From positions 1,984,001 to 2,048,000 of the forward strand of contig NZ_AP019007.1 in the NCBI RefSeq assembly GCF_009176645.1: a stretch of DNA of 64,000 nt, given 5' to 3'. Made by a program: the position numbers and the translations under genes. The stretch comes from Enterobacter oligotrophicus (lineage in GTDB: Bacteria; Pseudomonadota; Gammaproteobacteria; Enterobacterales; Enterobacteriaceae). The first letter of the stretch is position 1, and every line of letters starts with the position of its first letter. Below, piece after piece: positions 7,761-21,787 of this stretch. Under the pieces are notes generated by a model. That model was not told the origin of the DNA, searched no databases, and saw only the letters and a list, made by a program, of their open reading frames with translations.

Positions 7761-10700
7761 ATGGCTAACTTCTTTATTCAACGGCCTGTTTTCGCCTGGG
7801 TTCTCGCCATCATTCTGATGATTGCGGGCGGGCTGGCTATTTTAAAACTGCCTGTTGCACAATATCCGACTATTGCACCGCCTGCGGTTGCCGTAACGGC
7901 GACCTACCCTGGCGCAGATGCGCAGACGGTTCAGGATACTGTCACGCAGGTTATCGAGCAGAACATGAACGGCATCGATAACCTGATGTACATGTCGTCC
8001 ACCAGCGATTCTGCCGGGAACGTGACTATCACCCTGACCTTCGAGTCGGGTACTGACCCTGATATCGCTCAGGTTCAGGTCCAGAACAAACTTCAGCTGG
8101 CAATGCCGCTACTGCCGCAGGAAGTACAGCAGCAGGGTATCGGCGTTGAGAAATCCAGCAGCAGCTTCCTGCTGGTTGCAGGTTTTGTCTCAGATAACAA
8201 AAACCTCACCCAGGATGATATCTCTGACTATGTTGCCTCGAACGTTAAAGATGCGATTAGCCGTACTTCTGGAGTAGGTGATGTGCAGCTGTTTGGTGCT
8301 CAGTACGCAATGCGTATCTGGCTGGACAGCAACGCAATGAATAAATACCAGCTTACACCGCTGGATGTGATCAACCAGTTGAAAACGCAGAACGACCAGA
8401 TTGCGGCAGGCCAGTTGGGTGGGACACCTTCCATACCTGGGCAGCAGCTTAACGCGTCCATCATTGCGCAAACTCGCCTGAAATCACCAGAAGAGTTCGG
8501 TCGCGTCACACTGAAGGTCAACCAGGACGGCTCTATGGTTCATCTTAAAGATGTGGCCCGTATTGAGCTGGGTGGCGAAAACTACAACATGGTCACCAAA
8601 ATCAACGGCCAGGCAGCGACCGGTCTTGGGATCAAGCTGGCAACCGGTGCTAACGCACTGGACACCGCTGCGGCCATCAAGAGCAAGCTGGCGCAACTGC
8701 AGCCATTCTTCCCTCAGGGGCTGAAAGTTGTTTACCCGTACGACACCACGCCATTCGTTAAGATCTCGATTCACGAAGTGGTGAAAACACTGTTTGAAGC
8801 GATCATCCTCGTATTCCTGGTGATGTACCTGTTCCTGCAAAACCTGCGGGCAACACTCATCCCCACAATCGCTGTTCCCGTCGTCCTGCTGGGGACTTTC
8901 GCCGTACTGGCGGCGTTTGGTTTCTCCATCAATACTCTGACGATGTTTGGGATGGTGCTGGCGATAGGTCTACTGGTAGATGATGCCATCGTGGTCGTCG
9001 AGAACGTCGAACGCGTCATGGTAGAGGACAAATTGCCGCCAAAAGAGGCGACACAGAAGTCGATGGAACAGATCCAGGGCGCACTGGTAGGCATTGCTAT
9101 GGTGCTGTCGGCGGTCTTTGTTCCGATGGCCTTTTTTGGTGGTTCGACGGGGGCGATCTATCGTCAGTTCTCGCTGACCATCGTCTCTGCAATGGCGCTA
9201 TCCGTGCTGGTCGCACTGATTTTAACCCCCGCGCTGTGCGCAACATTGCTCAAACCTGTTTCCGATGAACATCACGAAAAAAAAGGTGGGTTCTTTGGCT
9301 GGTTTAACGCGCTTTTTGACAAGAGCGTGGAGCATTACAGCAATAGTGTAAGCGGCATTTTACGCAAGACCGGACGTTATCTGCTGGTTTATGTGATCAT
9401 CGTTGGCGGCATGGCAGTGTTGTTCCTGCGCTTGCCGACATCCTTCCTGCCGGAAGAGGATCAGGGCGTGTTTATGACCATGGTCCAGCTACCCGCCGGT
9501 GCAACTCAGATGCGTACCCAGCAGGTGCTAGACCAGGTTCAGGATTACTACCTGACAAAAGAGAAGGCGAACGTTGAATCAGTCTTTACCGTTAACGGGT
9601 TTAGCTTTAGCGGGCAGGGTCAAAACTCCGGCATCGCATTCGTGAGCCTGAAGCCCTGGGAAGAACGTCCGGGTGAGGAAAATGGCGTTGGGGCGATTGT
9701 TAGCCGCGCGACAAAAGCCTTCAGCCAGATCAAAGATGGCCTTGTCTTCCCGTTCAACCTGCCTGCTATCATTGAACTGGGCACCGCAACAGGTTTCGAC
9801 TTTGAATTGATTGATCAGGCAAACCTCGGACATGCACAGCTGACGCAAGCGCGTAATCAACTCCTCGGCATGGTAAAAGAGCATCCTGACCTGCTGGTAC
9901 GTGTGCGTCCTAACGGACTGGAAGATACCCCGCAGTTCAAGCTGGATGTCGACCAGGAGAAAGCGCAAGCCCTGGGCATTAGCCTCTCTGATGTAAACCA
10001 GACGATTTCAACGGCCTTAGGTGGCACCTACGTAAACGATTTTATCGACCATGGCCGGGTGAAAAAAGTTTACGTACAGGCCGACGCTCGCTTCCGCATG
10101 CTGCCAACGGATATTAATAGCCTTTATGTACGCAGCGCTAACGGTGAAATGGTGCCCTTCTCAGCCTTTAGCAACTCTCATTGGGTATATGGTTCACCGC
10201 GTCTGGAGCGCTACAACGGGATGCCTTCCATGGAAATCCTCGGTGAGTCCGCACCCGGTAAAAGTACCGGTGAGGCCATGGTCATGATGGAAAGCCTCGC
10301 AGCAAAACTGCCTTCTGGCATCGGTTATGACTGGACGGGGATGTCTTACCAGGAGCGACTTTCCGGTAACCAGGCACCTGCGCTATACGCCATTTCGCTG
10401 ATTGTCGTGTTCTTATGTCTGGCGGCCCTGTATGAAAGCTGGTCTATCCCGTTCTCCGTAATGCTGGTTGTGCCGCTGGGGGTGATTGGTGCGCTGCTCG
10501 CAGCATCAATGCGCGGACTGAACAATGATGTCTATTTCCAGGTAGGTCTGCTCACGACGATTGGTTTGTCTGCTAAAAACGCCATTCTGATTGTTGAATT
10601 TGCAAAGGATCTGATGGATAAAGAGGGCAAAGGAATTATTGAAGCCACGCTGGAGGCTTCGCGGATGCGTCTTCGCCCTATCCTGATGACCTCACTGGCC

Positions 10701-10874
10701 TTTATTCTTGGCGTTATGCCACTGGTGATTAGCAGCGGTGCCGGTAGTGGCGCACAAAACGCCGTCGGGACGGGTGTAATGGGGGGAATGCTGTCCGCAA
10801 CTCTGCTGGCCATCTTCTTTGTACCTGTTTTCTTTGTGGTTGTCCGTCGACGATTTACGCGTCATAAAGATTAA
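7761..10874 (+). CDS. acrF: RND multidrug efflux transporter AcrF
   Basis: Inner membrane proton-driven drug exporter of 1037 residues (E. coli AcrF 1034). Twelve membrane helices and two large periplasmic loops are expected. The N-terminal MANFFIQRP motif is present, as are the proton-relay aspartate pair in [12 protein letters not shown] near residue 407 and the partner Lys in [16 protein letters not shown] near residue 940. A 15-residue block at residues 26-40 is unchanged relative to AcrB/AcrF. It probably trimerises with AcrE and a TolC-type channel. Confidence 0.96.
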   Translation: MANFFIQRPVFAWVLAIILMIAGGLAILKLPVAQYPTIAPPAVAVTATYPGADAQTVQDTVTQVIEQNMNGIDNLMYMSSTSDSAGNVTITLTFESGTDPDIAQVQVQNKLQLAMPLLPQEVQQQGIGVEKSSSSFLLVAGFVSDNKNLTQDDISDYVASNVKDAISRTSGVGDVQLFGAQYAMRIWLDSNAMNKYQLTPLDVINQLKTQNDQIAAGQLGGTPSIPGQQLNASIIAQTRLKSPEEFGRVTLKVNQDGSMVHLKDVARIELGGENYNMVTKINGQAATGLGIKLATGANALDTAAAIKSKLAQLQPFFPQGLKVVYPYDTTPFVKISIHEVVKTLFEAIILVFLVMYLFLQNLRATLIPTIAVPVVLLGTFAVLAAFGFSINTLTMFGMVLAIGLLVDDAIVVVENVERVMVEDKLPPKEATQKSMEQIQGALVGIAMVLSAVFVPMAFFGGSTGAIYRQFSLTIVSAMALSVLVALILTPALCATLLKPVSDEHHEKKGGFFGWFNALFDKSVEHYSNSVSGILRKTGRYLLVYVIIVGGMAVLFLRLPTSFLPEEDQGVFMTMVQLPAGATQMRTQQVLDQVQDYYLTKEKANVESVFTVNGFSFSGQGQNSGIAFVSLKPWEERPGEENGVGAIVSRATKAFSQIKDGLVFPFNLPAIIELGTATGFDFELIDQANLGHAQLTQARNQLLGMVKEHPDLLVRVRPNGLEDTPQFKLDVDQEKAQALGISLSDVNQTISTALGGTYVNDFIDHGRVKKVYVQADARFRMLPTDINSLYVRSANGEMVPFSAFSNSHWVYGSPRLERYNGMPSMEILGESAPGKSTGEAMVMMESLAAKLPSGIGYDWTGMSYQERLSGNQAPALYAISLIVVFLCLAALYESWSIPFSVMLVVPLGVIGALLAASMRGLNNDVYFQVGLLTTIGLSAKNAILIVEFAKDLMDKEGKGIIEATLEASRMRLRPILMTSLAFILGVMPLVISSGAGSGAQNAVGTGVMGGMLSATLLAIFFVPVFFVVVRRRFTRHKD

Positions 10875-10887
10875 CTCATACCTGAAA

Positions 10888-10908
10888 GGCACCGCTGGTG
10901 CCTTTTTT
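10888..10908 (+). terminator. Terminator of acrEF
   Basis: GGCACC and GGTGCC pair around a 3-base loop, followed by six T, starting 13 bases after the acrF stop. Confidence 0.85.
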
Positions 10909-11124
10909 GTTTAAAAGAAACAGTGGAAATAAAATGTCCCTTAGCTTCATATTTTCTCCATTAATTCATTCGCGAAGCGGCTTTTCTCCATGATTTTTAC
11001 AATTCACATAATTTGAGATTATTCCCCGTGATAGGGAGGCGTACCACGGTGGTAAAATAATCATCAATTCGTTAATGGTCCTCCTGACTGTATAGCGAAT
11101 GTGAGAAAACACTGAGGTAACATC

Positions 11125-11346
11125 ATGAAAAGATTCATTTCCGTTGCACTTCTCGCTGCGCTACTCGCTGGCTGCGCGCACGACTCCCCCTGTGTACCGG
11201 TATACGACGATCAAGGCCGACTGGTTCATACCAATACCTGTATGAAAGGCACAACTCAGGATAACTGGGAAACTGCAGGCGCGATTGCCGGTGGTGCTGC
11301 GGCAGTGGCCGGTTTGACGCTAGGTATCGTCGCCTTGACCAAATAA
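11125..11346 (+). CDS. yhdV: Small lipoprotein YhdV
   Basis: Putative outer membrane lipoprotein of 73 residues with signal peptide and lipobox LAGC at Cys17. The mature part has two further cysteines (PCVP and NTCM), followed by a Gly/Ala-rich hydrophobic segment (AGAIAGGAAAVAGLTLG). It matches YhdV of E. coli in length and position after acrF. Function is unknown. The glycine-rich segment resembles glycine-zipper lipoproteins. Confidence 0.88.
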   Translation: MKRFISVALLAALLAGCAHDSPCVPVYDDQGRLVHTNTCMKGTTQDNWETAGAIAGGAAAVAGLTLGIVALTK

Positions 11347-11357
11347 ACTCACTCATT

Positions 11358-11389
11358 TGAAAGCGCGGCATTGTCCGCGCTTTTGCTTT
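11358..11389 (+). terminator. Terminator of yhdV
   Basis: AAAGCGCGG pairs with CCGCGCTTTT around a CATTGT loop, followed by a T-rich stretch, 12 bases after the yhdV stop. Confidence 0.8.
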
Positions 11390-11632
11390 TAATTAGTGCA
11401 GTATTTCCTGGTAAGTAAAAAAATCGCCCTTCTGTCTTCACCAGTTTTAATTTAAAGCAAATTACAATCACATTCTTTTTGTTTCTCTATTCAATTTTCA
11501 TATTTTATCGTGATGATTTTCACATATTAATCACATTAAAGATCCTGCCAATATTCACGCCAGAAACTATCCATTGTTTAAACCCACCGTTAATCAAACT
11601 TTTGCTCTGATTTGTGGCGCAGGTTGGAAATT
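11390..11632. other. AT-rich intergenic region upstream of the amino-acid ABC operon
   Basis: No gene is seen. The sequence is AT-rich with several T and A runs and could carry bending or enhancer-associated DNA ahead of the sigma-54 promoter. I see no further defined element. Confidence 0.5.
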
Positions 11633-11649
11633 TGCACCATTTCGGGGCG
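11633..11649 (+). promoter_or_regulatory. Possible NtrC (NRI) enhancer site
   Basis: TGCACCATTTCGGGGCG resembles the NtrC consensus TGCACC-N5-GGTGCA: the left half is perfect and the right half partial. Its centre lies about 100 bases upstream of the sigma-54 -12 element, a usual NtrC distance. The site is a prediction. Confidence 0.5.
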
Positions 11650-11722
11650 CTCGATTTATATAACCCTGTCTACACTCAGCATGATGCGCTCATTGATGCC
11701 TTATTTCACTGAGCACAAAACC

Positions 11723-11738
11723 TGGCATTACGTTTGCT
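11723..11738 (+). promoter_or_regulatory. Sigma-54 promoter of the amino-acid ABC operon
   Basis: TGGCATTACGTTTGCT matches the -24/-12 consensus TGGCAC-N5-TTGCW with the required GG-to-GC spacing (GG at 11724-11725, GC at 11736-11737). It lies about 85 bases before the first start codon. With the NtrC-like site upstream it predicts nitrogen-limitation control, in line with nitrogen regulation of the E. coli homologues. Confidence 0.75.
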
Positions 11739-11823
11739 TTATAAACGTTGGCCAATGCCACAGACAGGTCAAAGCGTTTTAAAACGCCTTTATAACGATA
11801 AATTTCGCCACACAGGATGCATT

Positions 11824-12849
11824 ATGAAAAAGATGATGATAGCCAGCCTGGCCGCCGCGGGCGTGCTGTTTGCTGTAGCCAGCCAGGCCCATGCGGGTAC
11901 GACACTGGATGCTGTTAAAAAGAAAGGTTTCGTACAATGCGGTATCAGTGACGGATTACCTGGCTTCTCTTATGCCGACGCTAACGGCAAATTTACCGGT
12001 ATTGATGTTGATGTCTGTCGCGGCGTCGCGGCTGCAGTTTTCGGCGATGACAGCAAAGTGAAATACACGCCGCTGACGGCAAAAGAACGCTTCACTGCGC
12101 TGCAGTCCGGCGAAGTGGATATGCTCTCCCGTAATACGACCTGGACCTCCTCTCGTGATGCAGGCATGGGGATGTCCTTTACTGGCGTCACCTATTACGA
12201 CGGTATCGGTTTCCTGACCCACAACAAAGCGGGCCTGAAAAGCGCCAAAGAACTGGATGGGGCGACCGTTTGTATTCAGGCCGGTACGGATACTGAACTC
12301 AACGTCGCAGATTACTTCAAAGCGAATAACATGAAGTACACCCCCGTCACGTTCGATCGTTCAGATGAATCTGCCAAAGCGCTGGAGTCCGGCCGCTGCG
12401 ATACGCTGGCCTCGGACCAGTCACAGCTGTACGCGCTGCGTATTAAGCTGAGCAACCCGGCGGAGTGGATCGTCCTGCCTGAAGTGATCTCAAAAGAACC
12501 TCTCGGACCAGTCGTCCGCCGTGGCGATGAAGACTGGTTCTCCATTGTGCGCTGGACCCTGTTTGCCATGCTGAATGCTGAAGAAATGGGGATTAACTCG
12601 AAAAACGTTGATGAGAAAGCCGCGAACCCGTCCACCCCGGATATGGCACATTTGCTGGGCAAAGAGGGTGATTTCGGTAAAGATCTTAAACTTGACAACA
12701 AATGGGCCTACAACATCGTTAAACAGGTCGGTAACTACGCAGAGATCTTCGAGCGCAACGTCGGCTCGGAAAGTCCGTTGAAGATCAAACGTGGCCAGAA
12801 CAATCTCTGGAATAACGGCGGTATTCAGTACGCGCCGCCTGTACGTTAA
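11824..12849 (+). CDS. yhdW: Amino-acid ABC transporter substrate-binding protein (AapJ/YhdW type)
   Basis: Periplasmic solute-binding protein of 341 residues, family 3. A signal peptide of about 24 residues ends AHA|G. The mature protein starts with TLDAVKKKGFVQCGISDGLPGFS, and the two-lobe amino-acid binding fold is clear from GIDVDVCR, DMLSRNTTWT and the long C-terminal extension of AapJ-type proteins. It should capture polar or general L-amino acids for YhdX/YhdY/YhdZ. It is intact here, whereas K-12 yhdW is annotated as a pseudogene. The start is set by the signal peptide and an upstream AGGAT. Confidence 0.93.
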   Translation: MKKMMIASLAAAGVLFAVASQAHAGTTLDAVKKKGFVQCGISDGLPGFSYADANGKFTGIDVDVCRGVAAAVFGDDSKVKYTPLTAKERFTALQSGEVDMLSRNTTWTSSRDAGMGMSFTGVTYYDGIGFLTHNKAGLKSAKELDGATVCIQAGTDTELNVADYFKANNMKYTPVTFDRSDESAKALESGRCDTLASDQSQLYALRIKLSNPAEWIVLPEVISKEPLGPVVRRGDEDWFSIVRWTLFAMLNAEEMGINSKNVDEKAANPSTPDMAHLLGKEGDFGKDLKLDNKWAYNIVKQVGNYAEIFERNVGSESPLKIKRGQNNLWNNGGIQYAPPVR

Positions 12850-12916
12850 GTATCTGCTGTAACGGGCACTGCGCTTGCAGTGCCCAATTCAGAGTCACGG
12901 TTACCGAGGTTTCTTT

Positions 12917-14098
12917 ATGTCCCATCGCCGCTCAGCCGTAAAAGGATCGCTATCCTTTTCTCATCCCGCGGTCCGCGCGTGGCTATTCCAGGCTATTGCT
13001 ATCATCGCGGTTGTGGTTGTCGCCGTTTATTTAATCCATAACACCGTTACCAACCTGAACAATCGAGGCATCACCTCCGGTTTTGCTTTCCTCGATCGCA
13101 GCGCAGGTTTTGGTATTGTTCAGCATCTTATTGATTATCAGGAAGGCGATACGTACGGACGCGTCTTCATCGTGGGTCTGCTGAATACGTTGCTGGTCTC
13201 AGCGCTCTGTATTGTGTTCGCCTCCGTACTGGGATTCTTTATTGGTTTAGCCCGCCTTTCCGAAAACTGGCTACTGCGGAAACTGTCGACCATATACATC
13301 GAGACGTTTCGTAATATCCCACCGCTGCTGCAGATCTTTTTCTGGTATTTCGCCGTCCTGCGCAACCTTCCTGGCCCACGCCAGGCTGTGGATGCTTTCG
13401 ATCTTTTTTTCCTGAGCAACCGCGGGTTATACATCCCTTCTCCACAGGTAGCCGAGGGTCTGTACGGCTTTGTTGTCGCCATTATCATCGCACTTGCGGT
13501 TTCAGTGGGGTTGTTCCGTTATAACCGCAAACACCAGATTAAAACCGGCCAGCTTCGTAAGACATGGCCACTCGCGGCAGTGCTTATTATCGGTCTGCCG
13601 TTAATCGCTCACGGGTTATCTGGTGCCGCGTTGCACTGGGATATTCCGCATCTGCGTGGTTTTAATTTCCAGGGGGGAATGGTGTTAATCCCTGAGCTGG
13701 CGGCCCTGACGCTGGCGCTGTCTATTTATACCTCTGCCTTTATTGCTGAGATTATCCGTGCGGGTATTCAGGCAGTGCCTTACGGGCAGCACGAGGCAGC
13801 ACGCTCACTGGGGTTGCCGAATACGGTAACGCTTCGTCAGGTCATTATTCCCCAGGCGCTACGGGTCATCATTCCACCGCTGACCAGCCAGTACCTTAAC
13901 ATTGTAAAAAACTCATCGCTGGCCGCCGCGATTGGCTATCCCGATATGGTGTCCCTGTTTGCCGGAACTGTGCTTAACCAGACAGGGCAAGCCATTGAAA
14001 CTATTGCTATCACAATGTCTGTCTATCTGATTATCAGTCTGGCGATCTCGCTGTTGATGAACCTTTATAACCGCCGCATCGCACTGGTTGAGCGTTAA
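12917..14098 (+). CDS. yhdX: Amino-acid ABC transporter permease (AapQ/YhdX type)
   Basis: Inner membrane permease of 393 residues, equal to E. coli YhdX, with about 8 membrane segments and a large periplasmic insertion. The ATPase-contact loop with the EAA motif reads EIIRAGIQAVPYGQHEAARSLG near residue 280. The start at 12917 gives the conserved N-terminus MSHRRS. It pairs with YhdY as the second permease; the two genes are 6 bases apart. Confidence 0.95.
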   Translation: MSHRRSAVKGSLSFSHPAVRAWLFQAIAIIAVVVVAVYLIHNTVTNLNNRGITSGFAFLDRSAGFGIVQHLIDYQEGDTYGRVFIVGLLNTLLVSALCIVFASVLGFFIGLARLSENWLLRKLSTIYIETFRNIPPLLQIFFWYFAVLRNLPGPRQAVDAFDLFFLSNRGLYIPSPQVAEGLYGFVVAIIIALAVSVGLFRYNRKHQIKTGQLRKTWPLAAVLIIGLPLIAHGLSGAALHWDIPHLRGFNFQGGMVLIPELAALTLALSIYTSAFIAEIIRAGIQAVPYGQHEAARSLGLPNTVTLRQVIIPQALRVIIPPLTSQYLNIVKNSSLAAAIGYPDMVSLFAGTVLNQTGQAIETIAITMSVYLIISLAISLLMNLYNRRIALVER

Positions 14099-14107
14099 GG
14101 AGCCATG

Positions 14108-15211
14108 ATGACAAAAGCGATATTGTCTCACTCTGCGCGTCCCGCCCGTTCGCCAGGCGGGCGTTACATATCATGGGCACGCAAGAACCTGTTCTCCAGC
14201 TGGAGTAATAGCCTGCTGACGATTGTCTGTCTGTGGCTCATGTGGGAACTGATCCCACCGCTACTGAACTGGGCTTTCTTGCAGGCGAACTGGGTGGGTT
14301 CCACGCGTGCCGACTGCACGAAAGCGGGCGCATGCTGGGTGTTTATTCACGAGCGTTTTGGTCAGTTCATGTATGGCCTGTATCCGCACGAACAGCGCTG
14401 GCGGATTAATCTGGCACTGATTATTGGCCTGATCTCTATCGCCGTGATGTTCTGGAAAAAGCTGCCTCATCGGGGACGTTACATTGCCTGCTGGGCGATT
14501 GCTTATCCCATTACTGTATGGGTGCTGTTGTATGGCGGTTTTCTGGGGCTGGAGCGTGTCGAAACCCGTCAATGGGGCGGTCTGACGCTGACGTTAATTA
14601 TTGCTTCAGTCGGGATAGCAGGTGCATTGCCATGGGGAATTTTACTCGCACTTGGGCGACGTTCAAAAATGCCCATCGTCCGTGTGCTTTCCGTTATTTT
14701 CATTGAGTTCTGGCGCGGTGTGCCGCTTATTACCGTTCTGTTTATGTCTTCGGTCATGCTGCCGCTGTTTATGGCAGAAGGCACAACGATAGACAAACTG
14801 ATCCGCGCCCTGGTCGGCGTGATTTTGTTCCAGTCAGCCTATGTTGCTGAGGTGGTGCGCGGTGGCCTGCAGGCATTACCCAAAGGTCAGTACGAAGCTG
14901 CGGAATCACTGGCGCTCGGTTACTGGAAAACACAGGGGCTGGTAATACTTCCGCAGGCACTTAAGCTGGTTATCCCTGGGCTGGTCAACACGATCATCGC
15001 ACTCTTCAAAGATACCAGTCTGGTGATCATCATCGGATTATTCGATCTCTTCAGCAGCGTGCAGCAGGCTACCGTTGACCCTGTCTGGCTGGGCATGTCC
15101 ACCGAGGGATATGTCTTCGCTGCTCTGATCTACTGGATCTTCTGTTTTAGTATGTCGCGCTATAGCCAGCACCTGGAGAAGCGCTTTAACACCGGGCGTA
15201 CACCGCACTGA
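14108..15211 (+). CDS. yhdY: Amino-acid ABC transporter permease (AapM/YhdY type)
   Basis: Inner membrane permease of 367 residues, equal to E. coli YhdY. The EAA loop ([20 protein letters not shown]) lies near residue 250, and a long periplasmic loop between the first helices contains the pair [12 protein letters not shown]. Two ATG codons are adjacent; AAGGAG at 14097-14102 is 2 bases from the first and 5 from the second, which favours 14108. It forms the heterodimeric channel with YhdX. Confidence 0.95.
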   Translation: MTKAILSHSARPARSPGGRYISWARKNLFSSWSNSLLTIVCLWLMWELIPPLLNWAFLQANWVGSTRADCTKAGACWVFIHERFGQFMYGLYPHEQRWRINLALIIGLISIAVMFWKKLPHRGRYIACWAIAYPITVWVLLYGGFLGLERVETRQWGGLTLTLIIASVGIAGALPWGILLALGRRSKMPIVRVLSVIFIEFWRGVPLITVLFMSSVMLPLFMAEGTTIDKLIRALVGVILFQSAYVAEVVRGGLQALPKGQYEAAESLALGYWKTQGLVILPQALKLVIPGLVNTIIALFKDTSLVIIIGLFDLFSSVQQATVDPVWLGMSTEGYVFAALIYWIFCFSMSRYSQHLEKRFNTGRTPH

Positions 15212-15218
15212 GGAAATT

Positions 15219-15977
15219 ATGAGCCAGATTAGTATGACACCTGCCGACGCGATGATTACGCTGGAAAACGTTAATAAATGGTATGGACAGTTTCACGTTC
15301 TGAAGGACATCAACCTCAAGGTTAAGCAGGGCGAACGAATCGTGCTTTGTGGCCCTTCAGGTTCAGGAAAATCAACGACCATTCGCTGTATTAACCACCT
15401 TGAGGAGCATCAACAGGGAAGGATTGTCGTTGATGGTATTGAACTGAATGAAGATGTCCGCAATATCGAGCGCGTACGTCAGGAAGTGGGAATGGTGTTT
15501 CAACACTTTAATCTTTTCCCACATCTGACCGTTTTGCAGAACTGCACGCTGGCCCCCATTTGGGTACAAAAGATGCCGAAAAAAGAGGCCGAGGCGCTGG
15601 CTATGCACTACCTGGAACGTGTGCGCATCGCTGAACATGCGAACAAATTCCCTGGCCAGATCTCTGGCGGGCAACAGCAACGTGTGGCTATTGCCCGTTC
15701 ACTGTGCATGAAACCTAAAATTATGCTTTTTGATGAGCCGACATCAGCGCTGGACCCGGAAATGGTAAAAGAGGTGCTGGATACGATGATTGGGTTGGCA
15801 CAATCCGGGATGACAATGCTGTGCGTGACACATGAGATGGGGTTTGCCAGAACGGTAGCTGACCGGGTGATATTTATGGATCGCGGAGAAATTGTCGAAC
15901 AGGCTCCACCGGATGAGTTCTTTGCGCATCCGAAGTCAGAACGTACGCGGGTCTTTTTATCGCAGGTGATCCATTAG
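15219..15977 (+). CDS. yhdZ: Amino-acid ABC transporter ATP-binding protein (AapP/YhdZ type)
   Basis: Cytoplasmic ATPase of 252 residues that powers the transporter. It has Walker [11 protein letters not shown]-loop [12 protein letters not shown], signature [14 protein letters not shown], Walker [15 protein letters not shown] and the switch His in CVTHEM. It is the last gene of the operon yhdW-yhdX-yhdY-yhdZ, starting 7 bases after yhdY. A REP-like element follows its stop. Confidence 0.97.
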   Translation: MSQISMTPADAMITLENVNKWYGQFHVLKDINLKVKQGERIVLCGPSGSGKSTTIRCINHLEEHQQGRIVVDGIELNEDVRNIERVRQEVGMVFQHFNLFPHLTVLQNCTLAPIWVQKMPKKEAEALAMHYLERVRIAEHANKFPGQISGGQQQRVAIARSLCMKPKIMLFDEPTSALDPEMVKEVLDTMIGLAQSGMTMLCVTHEMGFARTVADRVIFMDRGEIVEQAPPDEFFAHPKSERTRVFLSQVIH

Positions 15978-15989
15978 TCGTTTGCTCTT

Positions 15990-16021
15990 GCCGGGTGAGG
16001 GCTTCGCCTTACCCGGCCTAC
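15990..16021. repeat. REP-like palindromic element after yhdZ
   Basis: An imperfect palindrome starting GCCGGGTGAGG and ending TTACCCGGCCTAC matches the enterobacterial REP consensus. The same type of unit occurs at 61638-61673. It sits between the convergent yhdZ gene and the rRNA operon. Confidence 0.75.
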
Positions 16022-16052
16022 CGTTTATGCAGCTTGTGCGGCGTAGAAACGC

Positions 16053-16079
16053 AAAAAGGCCATCCTTTCGGATGGCCTT
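16053..16079 (-). terminator. rRNA operon terminator (T1 type)
   Basis: AAGGCCATCC pairs perfectly with GGATGGCCTT over a 4-base loop, and the minus-strand transcript continues with TTTTTGC. This matches the rrnB T1 family of terminators. Confidence 0.92.
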
Positions 16080-16091
16080 CTCACTTATTTG

Positions 16092-16211
16092 ATGTCTGGC
16101 AGTTCCCTACTCTCACATGGGGAGACCCCACACTACCATCGGCGCTACGGCGTTTCACTTCTGAGTTCGGCATGGGGTCAGGTGGGACCACCGCGCTAAA
16201 GCCGCCAGACA
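16092..16211 (-). rRNA. rrfF: 5S ribosomal RNA, distal copy
   Basis: A 120-base 5S rRNA read on the minus strand. It begins TGTCTGGCGG and ends CCAGACAT. Compared with the proximal copy it carries a paired C-to-T and G-to-A change in the terminal stem, which keeps base pairing, and one more change near position 13. It is the second 5S gene of the operon, after tRNA-Thr, as in E. coli rrnD. Confidence 0.96.
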
Positions 16212-16252
16212 AATTCTTTTACTTCTTGCCGAACTTTAACCTAAGTATAAAG

Positions 16253-16328
16253 TGGTGCTGATACCCAGAGTCGAACTGGGGACCTCACCCTTACCAAGGG
16301 TGCGCTCTACCAACTGAGCCATATCAGC
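16253..16328 (-). tRNA. thrV: tRNA-Thr (anticodon GGT)
   Basis: A 76-base tRNA on the minus strand with encoded CCA. The 7 bp acceptor stem (GCTGATA with TATCAGC) is intact, as are the D-loop, the TTCGACT T-loop and the anticodon GGT in ACCCTTGGTAAGGGT. It lies between the two 5S genes, the arrangement known for thrV in rrnD. Confidence 0.96.
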
Positions 16329-16340
16329 ACACTAAATTTG

Positions 16341-16460
16341 ATGCCTGGCAGTTCCCTACTCTCACATGGGGAGACCCCACACTACCATCGGCGCTACGGC
16401 GTTTCACTTCTGAGTTCGGCATGGGGTCAGGTGGGACCACCGCGCTACAGCCGCCAGGCA
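16341..16460 (-). rRNA. rrfD: 5S ribosomal RNA, proximal copy
   Basis: A 120-base 5S rRNA on the minus strand beginning TGCCTGGCGG and ending CCAGGCAT, with the usual enterobacterial stem and loop sequences. It follows the 23S gene by 64 bases and precedes tRNA-Thr. Confidence 0.97.
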
Positions 16461-16524
16461 AATTCTGTTATCTGTATCAGGCTGAAAATATCGTCTCTCA
16501 CCGCCAAAACACCTTCGGCGTTGT

Positions 16525-19429
<2,905 letters not shown>

Positions 19430-19529
19430 TCACAACCCGAAGATGTTTCACTTCTGATTGCGAAAATTTGAGAGACTCGAACACACATAACATGTGTGTC
19501 GTTTCAATTTTCAGCTTGATCCAGATTTT

Positions 19530-19578
19530 TAAAGAGCAAATATCTCAAACGTAACTCAGTGAGTCAGTTTTGAGATAT
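19530..19578 (-). other. 16S-23S spacer elements: boxA and hairpin before 23S
   Basis: On the minus strand, between tRNA-Glu and 23S, ATATCTCAAA (plus strand 19540-19549) is repeated inverted at 19569-19578, with ACTC/GAGT pairing inside. Just downstream is TGCTCTTTAAA, a boxA antitermination signal. This spacer block probably varies between rRNA operons. Confidence 0.6.
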
Positions 19579-19612
19579 CGGTTGGTTGTGTCTTTCACTC
19601 ACACCCAGCAAG

Positions 19613-19687
19613 TGGCGTCCCCTAGGGGATTCGAACCCCTGTTGCCGCCGTGAAAGGGCGGAGTCCTAACCGCTAGACGAAGGGGAC
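19613..19687 (-). tRNA. gltT: tRNA-Glu (anticodon TTC) in the rRNA spacer
   Basis: A 75-base tRNA on the minus strand with encoded CCA. The acceptor stem GTCCCCT/AGGGGAC is intact, and the anticodon loop CTTTCAC (anticodon TTC) is flanked by CCGCC/GGCGG. The D-arm reads GTCTAGCGGTTAGGAC, different from the E. coli version and one base shorter. It is the only tRNA in this 16S-23S spacer. The symbol names the isoacceptor; the exact gene name is arbitrary. Confidence 0.95.
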
Positions 19688-19774
19688 ACGGAGTGTCTCG
19701 ACTTCGCAGCCGTCTTGCTTCTCTACATTCATCAGACAATCTGTGTGAGCACTACAAAGGCAGGTTCTTTAAGG

Positions 19775-21316
<1,542 letters not shown>

Positions 21317-21420
21317 AAGTTTGATGCTCGTGAATTAAACTTCGTAATGAATTACGTATGTTCACTCAGAGACTTGGTATTCATTTTTCGTCTTGCGACG
21401 TTAAGAATCCATGTCACTTT

Positions 21421-21460
21421 GAGTGCCCACACAGATTGTCTGATAAATTGTTAAAGAGCA
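21421..21460 (-). promoter_or_regulatory. rRNA leader antitermination region (boxA, boxC)
   Basis: On the minus strand TGCTCTTTAACA (21449-21460) is boxA, bound by NusB/NusE, and TCTGTGTGGGCAC downstream (21422-21434) is boxC-like. Together they mark the rRNA antitermination leader upstream of 16S. Confidence 0.85.
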
Positions 21461-21498
21461 GTTGCGACGCGCTTCAGCGCTCTGTCGCGAGGTGGCGT

Positions 21499-21720
21499 AT
21501 ATTACGCTTTCCTCTTTCAGAGTCAACCCTGATTTTCAGGATTTTTTCTCTTCAGCCGACCAGTCTGTCTGTGAAGTGATTCACATCCGCCGTGTCGATG
21601 GAGGCGCATTATAGGGGGCCGAATTTTTAGCACAAGCATTTTTTGGATCTTTTTTTCTGGTTGCTGATTTTCCGCGCTTTTCGCTGAAATCCCGCCCGAT
21701 CTGCTCAAATATTGACGTAT
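21499..21720 (-). promoter_or_regulatory. rRNA operon promoters P1 and P2 with UP element and Fis site
   Basis: P2 has TTGACT (21521-21526) and TAATAT (21499-21504) with a 16-base spacer. P1 has TTGTGC (21630-21635) and TATAAT (21608-21613), also with a 16-base spacer, followed by a GC-rich discriminator. An A-rich UP element (about 21637-21660) abuts the P1 -35. GCTCAAATATTGAC at 21703-21716 resembles a Fis site. The layout matches E. coli rrn promoters, known to respond to ppGpp, initiating NTP levels and Fis. The region 21317-21787 holds no gene. Confidence 0.88.
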
Positions 21721-21787
21721 TTCACCTTGCCTCGATCCAATAATATGATCAAAGTCTTCTGTGTAGCGTTCATCTGTCGAGGTAGAT

